A DNA stretch of 64,000 nt from Sitta carolinensis. Taxonomy: Eukaryota > Chordata > Aves > Passeriformes > Sittidae. Numbering within the stretch: the stretch's first letter is position 1; each line of letters starts with the position of its first letter. This document shows, piece by piece, positions 58,736 through 64,000 of the stretch. The stretch is taken from assembly GCA_032173965.1 (NCBI GenBank), contig CM063292.1:8218001-8282000 (forward strand). Reading direction: 5' to 3'. A program made the position numbers and the translations under genes. The notes beneath the pieces were generated by a model. It searched no databases and was not told where the DNA came from. It saw only the letters and a program-made list of their open reading frames with translations.

Positions 58736-61700
58736 TAAAACTGAGGTGTGCTTAAACTGCACAGCTGGAAGGGACATGGGGATTATTACTCGTGTTAAAG
58801 CATGTCACTTTGTAAACACACCAAGATGGTAAATATCAATTATCTCGGAGTGTTTACCTTCAGCTGGAGATTGGCTGTCACACCTTGGTGCACTCCAGCA
58901 TGTCTGTTACCTTGAGGGCGAGGGAAAGTGATATTAAACACACAACTCACATCTGCTTTTTGGCTGGCTCCTCACCCATTTTATGAGTGATCAATACTTC
59001 GAGAGACACAAATCTATGACAGGACCAAATCAAACCTGAGAGAGGCAGGATTTCCCAGCACCATTGTGTTATTAGTGAGGGTCACAGCAGTCCCTCCTCA
59101 TGACATTCTGCAAACTCACTCAACACAAATAATCGAGATTATCACATGGAGGTGTGAAGTGTCATGCTCAGCCCCGTGTGTTTACAATCACCAGCCTGGG
59201 CTGTGTTTAATGGGTGATGGAGAGAGGACAGTGGCCTTCCCCTCTGCTCCAAGGAGAGCTGAAACACCAGGGCCCTGGAGAGCAGAATATTCAGTAGAAT
59301 ACTGCTAGGGAGGTGTCATAGAAAGTCATCCATTTTTAAATCCTGATCTTTAATTATTACTGCAGGTTCAGAGCAATAGGTTCCAAGGACAAAGCAATGA
59401 CTTGAAGCTGTGAAAGCCTGCAAATGGATCAGCTTAGAGACACCATTTGTTTTTCAAACCTTCTGAATAATCAATTACAGGAAATTCAATTTCAAATGGA
59501 ATATGGGCTAAGAAGTATGTTTGAGCAACAGAAATTTCTGGAAGTTCAGACCATAACTAACCCATAAAGAATTTAAACAATCTTATTAATTTATGTGGGG
59601 AAAATAAAACTATGCTGTGTTTATTTTTTTCCTTGAAAATAATGAAAACTGTATTTTTAGAGTACAAAATATAGACTATACTCTACCCCATGGAAAAAAA
59701 AAACCCCAACTTTATGGAATCTATTCCTGAGGTAAGTAGGTTAATTTTTGGCTCGAACTGATGACATTCTGTAACAGGCCAAGACAATTTCTCCAACAAA
59801 ATGTACCTGAAGCAATTATTTTCCTAGTGTCCTGCTTGACTTTCTACATCATCCCTCTCTCAGTGAATCATCACAGTTAGATAGTGTGACACTGAAAAAT
59901 ACTTTCTGGATATGATTCTCTAAGGTACTTTATAACAGTTTTTCCTAGAGTATATTTTTAGCTTACCAATGAGAATATCCTGCTATTAGATGGAGTTATA
60001 TGTTTTATAAAAAATTTAAGAGCTATAGAATATCTAATACCTCACACATATCAATAAAACACAGGATATAATAAAATAAATGGGTTTGACATGATTTCTT
60101 TCATGATTCTGTTTTATCAGTGCTCTCATTCACTGTGTGTTTAGAAAGACAATTTCATTATTTGTTGCCATCTCATTCATAAGCACAGCCTCTCCCTTTC
60201 TCCTCTTTTTGAAAATAGCCAGACACTTCCCATTTTGCCTTTTTTTTGATCTTTTTGCCCTGTTTCAGAGCCAGCCCCTGCTGCCTCCAGCAGCTTCAGC
60301 CAAGTCTCCCAAGCAGTTGGAGTATCTGCAGAGCAGCTGCTGTGGCAGCACCCAGCTTACAAAGGAGCCTCAGCTCTGCTCTTGCCCTCTCTAAAGTCCT
60401 TTTGCCTTGGCCAGCAATGTTAGTTCCTTTACAATTAGCACAGCACAGCTTTCCAGTTAGGACTGATGCAGAAGAGAGATCAGCACTCTGACCTAAAAAC
60501 ATCCACTGTCACTTATTTTCCTTCTCATCTGAGGAGCAGATCAGCTCTTCCCTTCATTTCTCTCTTACCATTAATGTACTTACAGAATCCTGCCTTTTAT
60601 TCTCTCTGTGACTTGTGAGCTCTACCAGGTCTTTTGATGTTTTGCTTATATTTCTGTGCTGGTTTTTAATATTTACACTCTTAATACTTTGCCTTCTTTT
60701 CTATTTTCTATAGGCTTCTTTCTCATCACCAAGTCATTGAAGAATTCATTATTTAGCCAGCTTGGTGTGTCACTAATCTTCCTGTGCCTTCTTTTTTCAG
60801 AGAGCTTTTGCTCTTTTTTTTCACTAGTGTTTATATTTCTTCCTTAAGTAACTGTCAACCCCTCCAGAATCCCTTTTCCCCTTAGACAGCAGATTTCACC
60901 TACTGATCTTCTGAGCTTACTAAAGCTTCAGCTCTACTTCATTTATTCACTATTCTTCTACTTCTTTTCAAAAAAAACTCATCCATTAGAAAACTTGATT
61001 CTCAATCAGGTCTCATCCATGGAGTCTACAAATTCCTTTGATCACATGGTCAGTCATGGCATCAAATAAACTCCCAACAGATGTTGTATCACACAATATT
61101 GTGGGATTGCCTTCTATTGGAATTTTACAGCTGTGTACAATTTGCAGGAAGTTTTTAGCCACTCATAGCAGGATAATGTGTCTAATCCATAGGAACAGTC
61201 CCGCAGTGTCTCATGGGTTAGAACTACAGTGGGGAATGGGCTTTATCCATGAAAACACCCAAAAGCAAAAGTTCTGAAGACTGATATTTCATCTTGCAGT
61301 TTCATATTTCTCATGGAGAGCCTTGCAAAGGCCTGAGTCTCCCATAAAGTGGTGACAGTGAGAGGCACACATCTCAACAGAATCCACAAATTCTCTAGGG
61401 AATGTTTGCTGCTCTCGCTTATTCTATCAGATTTTGTAAACCATAGGCACTCACTGTGCTTGGTCACAGCACAACATTGCTGACTCAGAACAGCACAGAG
61501 AGGAACTAACCCCACTGATTTTAAACCATGAATGCTACCAAAAAAGGATTTTCTATCTAAAATAGGCAGACAATATGCAAGTCAATTAAAATATGCAAAT
61601 GCTGCACCCCATGATTACAGTAAGTGGCTACTGAAGACCATCACTGTAAAAAGCTACCAAAATTACAGTTTAACTGATCTTTTTGTGAAATTAAGCTGTT

Positions 61701-64000
61701 CTTTAGTAAATTGACAGAACTCATTACCAGTACATTCTTAATCAAGCATGTCAACATAACACAAAGACTACATAGCACCTTGTTGGTTGAAATGGGATTT
61801 TGCTACCATACAGGGCACTTAATGTAAATTTTCACAGGAAGGTCTTGGCTGTAGAGCTGTGTTTCCTCCAGTGTCAATGAACTCCAGCACCAGAACTCAG
61901 CTAGTAATGACCCCAATATAATCTCATTTCTCTTCCTGTCATGCCCCTCTCAGCACACAGAGTGACACTGTCATGGGGAAATATTCTAAATATTAATGGA
62001 GTTCATGGTGTGCAATTTCTTTGCAGAGAAGAAATTAGGGAGGAGTGCAAACTGCATCTTTTTGTTAGATGAAAAATACGATAATGATGGTGGAAATAAA
62101 ATCTAGAATCTAACAAATTCCCATGGATTTGATGTGAGATATATATATATACATATTTATATACACTATTCACAAGATCACCTGATTTTTATTTTCCTGT
62201 CCTATGTAGCTTTAGTTTTTCCCCCCCCTCTTTTTAGGACATTTAAGTTTTGGTCAGGCCAATAATAAATAAGAACTCAAACAGCAACATTTACATCCCA
62301 AATGCTGGGCAGTGACTTCTCCCAGACACAGTGATGAGCATCTACAGTGTACTGAACAACTGAAAACCCAGTATGAGCATGAGATCAACCCTTTGCACTA
62401 TCAACAATCAGCCACCTCCCAGAAAAGGAAGAAACTTCCTGTTATCAATATTATCATCTCCTTGGAGACGAACCAGAAATGCTGCTGTTGAGTCACCATA
62501 AGCACAGGTGAAAACTCAAATAATCCAAATAAACCTGCAGAAGGTACAAAAGTAGGAGAGGTTGTTTTACAGATACTGTAAATGCATTGGAGTTATGGGG
62601 TTAATGAGGGCGTTAACTCTCTTGTTCTACTCAGTATCTGAAAAGTAGGTAACTAAAATCTGAATTATGTTATGTGTAAAGCATCCAGATTTTGCACCAA
62701 GAATTAGATTGCCTTGTTGCCTTTAAAAGACATCTCCTAATTGAGGCTCTCCAAGTCAGGGAAATCAAACTTTTCCAAGCCGCATTCGGTCTCTGTTTCA
62801 CTAATCCAGAAATGAAATTAAATTGAACTAGGTGTTGAATGAGATGAAATGAAACTGGCTTAAAATGCAAAGGCTATCCAAATGTCAAGTGCTGTGAAAG
62901 CCAACAGGCTCTGGATATCTCAAGTGGGGAGAAAAAATAAGGAATTTATGCATGGAAGTTTAATTGCCACATCTCTGAATTTTACAGACTTGTTTTCTTA
63001 AAGCTGATAGTCCCTAACAAAATATCTTTCAGATGTGTGGACATACATACATCTTTAAAAATAATGTTTATTTTTTACTTATTTTTTTGTGGTTCAAGTT
63101 CATCAAAGCAGACACCAGGGAAAAAAAAATGGAGATCAAAAGAAAGAATGAAACAGAGCAGCAGTGTAGATTTGTAAAAGGAAAAAAATAAGGATAGGCC
63201 AGATCCTCAGGTATATAAACCACTACTGAATTTGGCTTCCTGGCTAGGCTGGAATCTATATCAGATTTGGGCAACAATATATCAGGTAGCACAGTAGATT
63301 TTTTTCTTATTCTACTGCAACAATTACTAGTAAATAGCTAACTACCTTGTTTAAAAATCTCTCCTGTAACGGGCACTAAAATTGCCCTCAGTTTGAGCAG
63401 CAAGAGCAACAAATGATTACTGCAAAGCAAGCAGCTCCAATACCTGGAACCTGAATTGAAGGCAAATGTCCAGCTGGCAGCAGCATGGATATCAGCACCT
63501 CAAAATCATGCACTGCTAATGCCCCTGAGAGAAGAGAGCTCAGACACAGGAGGGAAAGACAGGAGATGATGCTTGGGTTTGGGGCACCAAACTCTGGAAT
63601 CTTCAGCAAACTCCTCCTAACTAAACTAAACTGAAAAAAATATAACTGGCTTCTGGGTCAGTTGTGGACTGATTAAATAAAAATGAAGTAAAATGACATC
63701 AACTTGGAAGTTTTCCGGGTTTCTCAAATGAAATCCACAGTTTCCATTTGCCAGTGTGTGATTCAAATACCAAAACCTTGCTTTACAGATGTCAGTGTGT
63801 TGGTGTCAAAGTGGTAAAAGTTCTTTTGACACCAGCATAAATTAAAAAAGGGTTTGCCCCACAGTTTGAAGCAAATTTTTATACACTAGCTGGGATGTCC
63901 AAGAAATCCACTGCAGTGCAATTAGGTGGGACTGAGGTACCAGAGAGGAGATTGTTTGGAAAAGTGACAAGGGTTTTTACACTTTGTGCAGCTGAACATG
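58736..64000. other. Unique AT-rich non-coding sequence
   Basis: No gene or mobile element was recognised. Low-complexity sites include a TA-rich tract at about 62139-62165, a C run near 62221-62228 and an A run near 63120-63129. Confidence 0.5.

Overview
This window looks like a piece of a bird genome, most likely a passerine (songbird). It is AT-rich overall and I found no convincing protein-coding gene, rRNA gene or functional tRNA gene. The assignment rests on the mobile elements: many avian-type CR1 LINE 3' ends (recognisable by the conserved TTGGAAGGGACC block or its complement and by ATTCTATG-like octamer tails), ERV solo LTRs of avian type, and one tRNA-Ile-headed, CR1-tailed SINE resembling the passerine family TguSINE1. 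All family names are from memory of consensus sequences; nothing was searched.

Layout. 1-5.3 kb is unique non-coding sequence. At 5.30-5.62 kb a 16-bp minisatellite abuts a CR1 end. 6.72-8.78 kb is a large 34/39-bp minisatellite that stays open in all three forward frames and so produces very long but spurious ORFs. 10.77-11.20 kb and 51.26-51.67 kb are two copies of one roughly 420-bp block, about 40 kb apart, made of a CR1 3' end plus about 200 bp of its downstream flank. 11.2-30.4 kb is mostly unique, AT-rich and rich in homopolymers, with CR1 copies at 16.4 and 26.1 kb. 30.4-31.1 kb is the longest CR1 remnant. 32.5-33.2 kb is a probable minus-strand LTR. 35.5-36.2 kb is an ERVL-type LTR with a CR1 inside it. 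40.36-41.41 kb is a second large minisatellite (about 35-bp unit). 47.7-48.6 kb holds two CR1s head to head, the second with a 184-bp CCCAA array expanded inside its tail. 50.2-51.2 kb is a nested cluster: a CR1 split by a solo LTR, with the SINE inserted just beyond. The rest to 64 kb is unique sequence with small CR1 fragments.

The features do not work together as a pathway. The window records retrotransposition and tandem-repeat growth in an intergenic or deep intronic region, and I cannot tell which of those two it is. The most interesting points are the duplicated CR1-plus-flank block (possible LINE 3' transduction), the nested LTR/CR1/SINE cluster whose order of insertion can be read, the CCCAA expansion seeded in a CR1 tail, three CR1 copies sharing an identical 128-bp segment, and the three-frame-open minisatellite. 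I saw no evidence of a new gene system.
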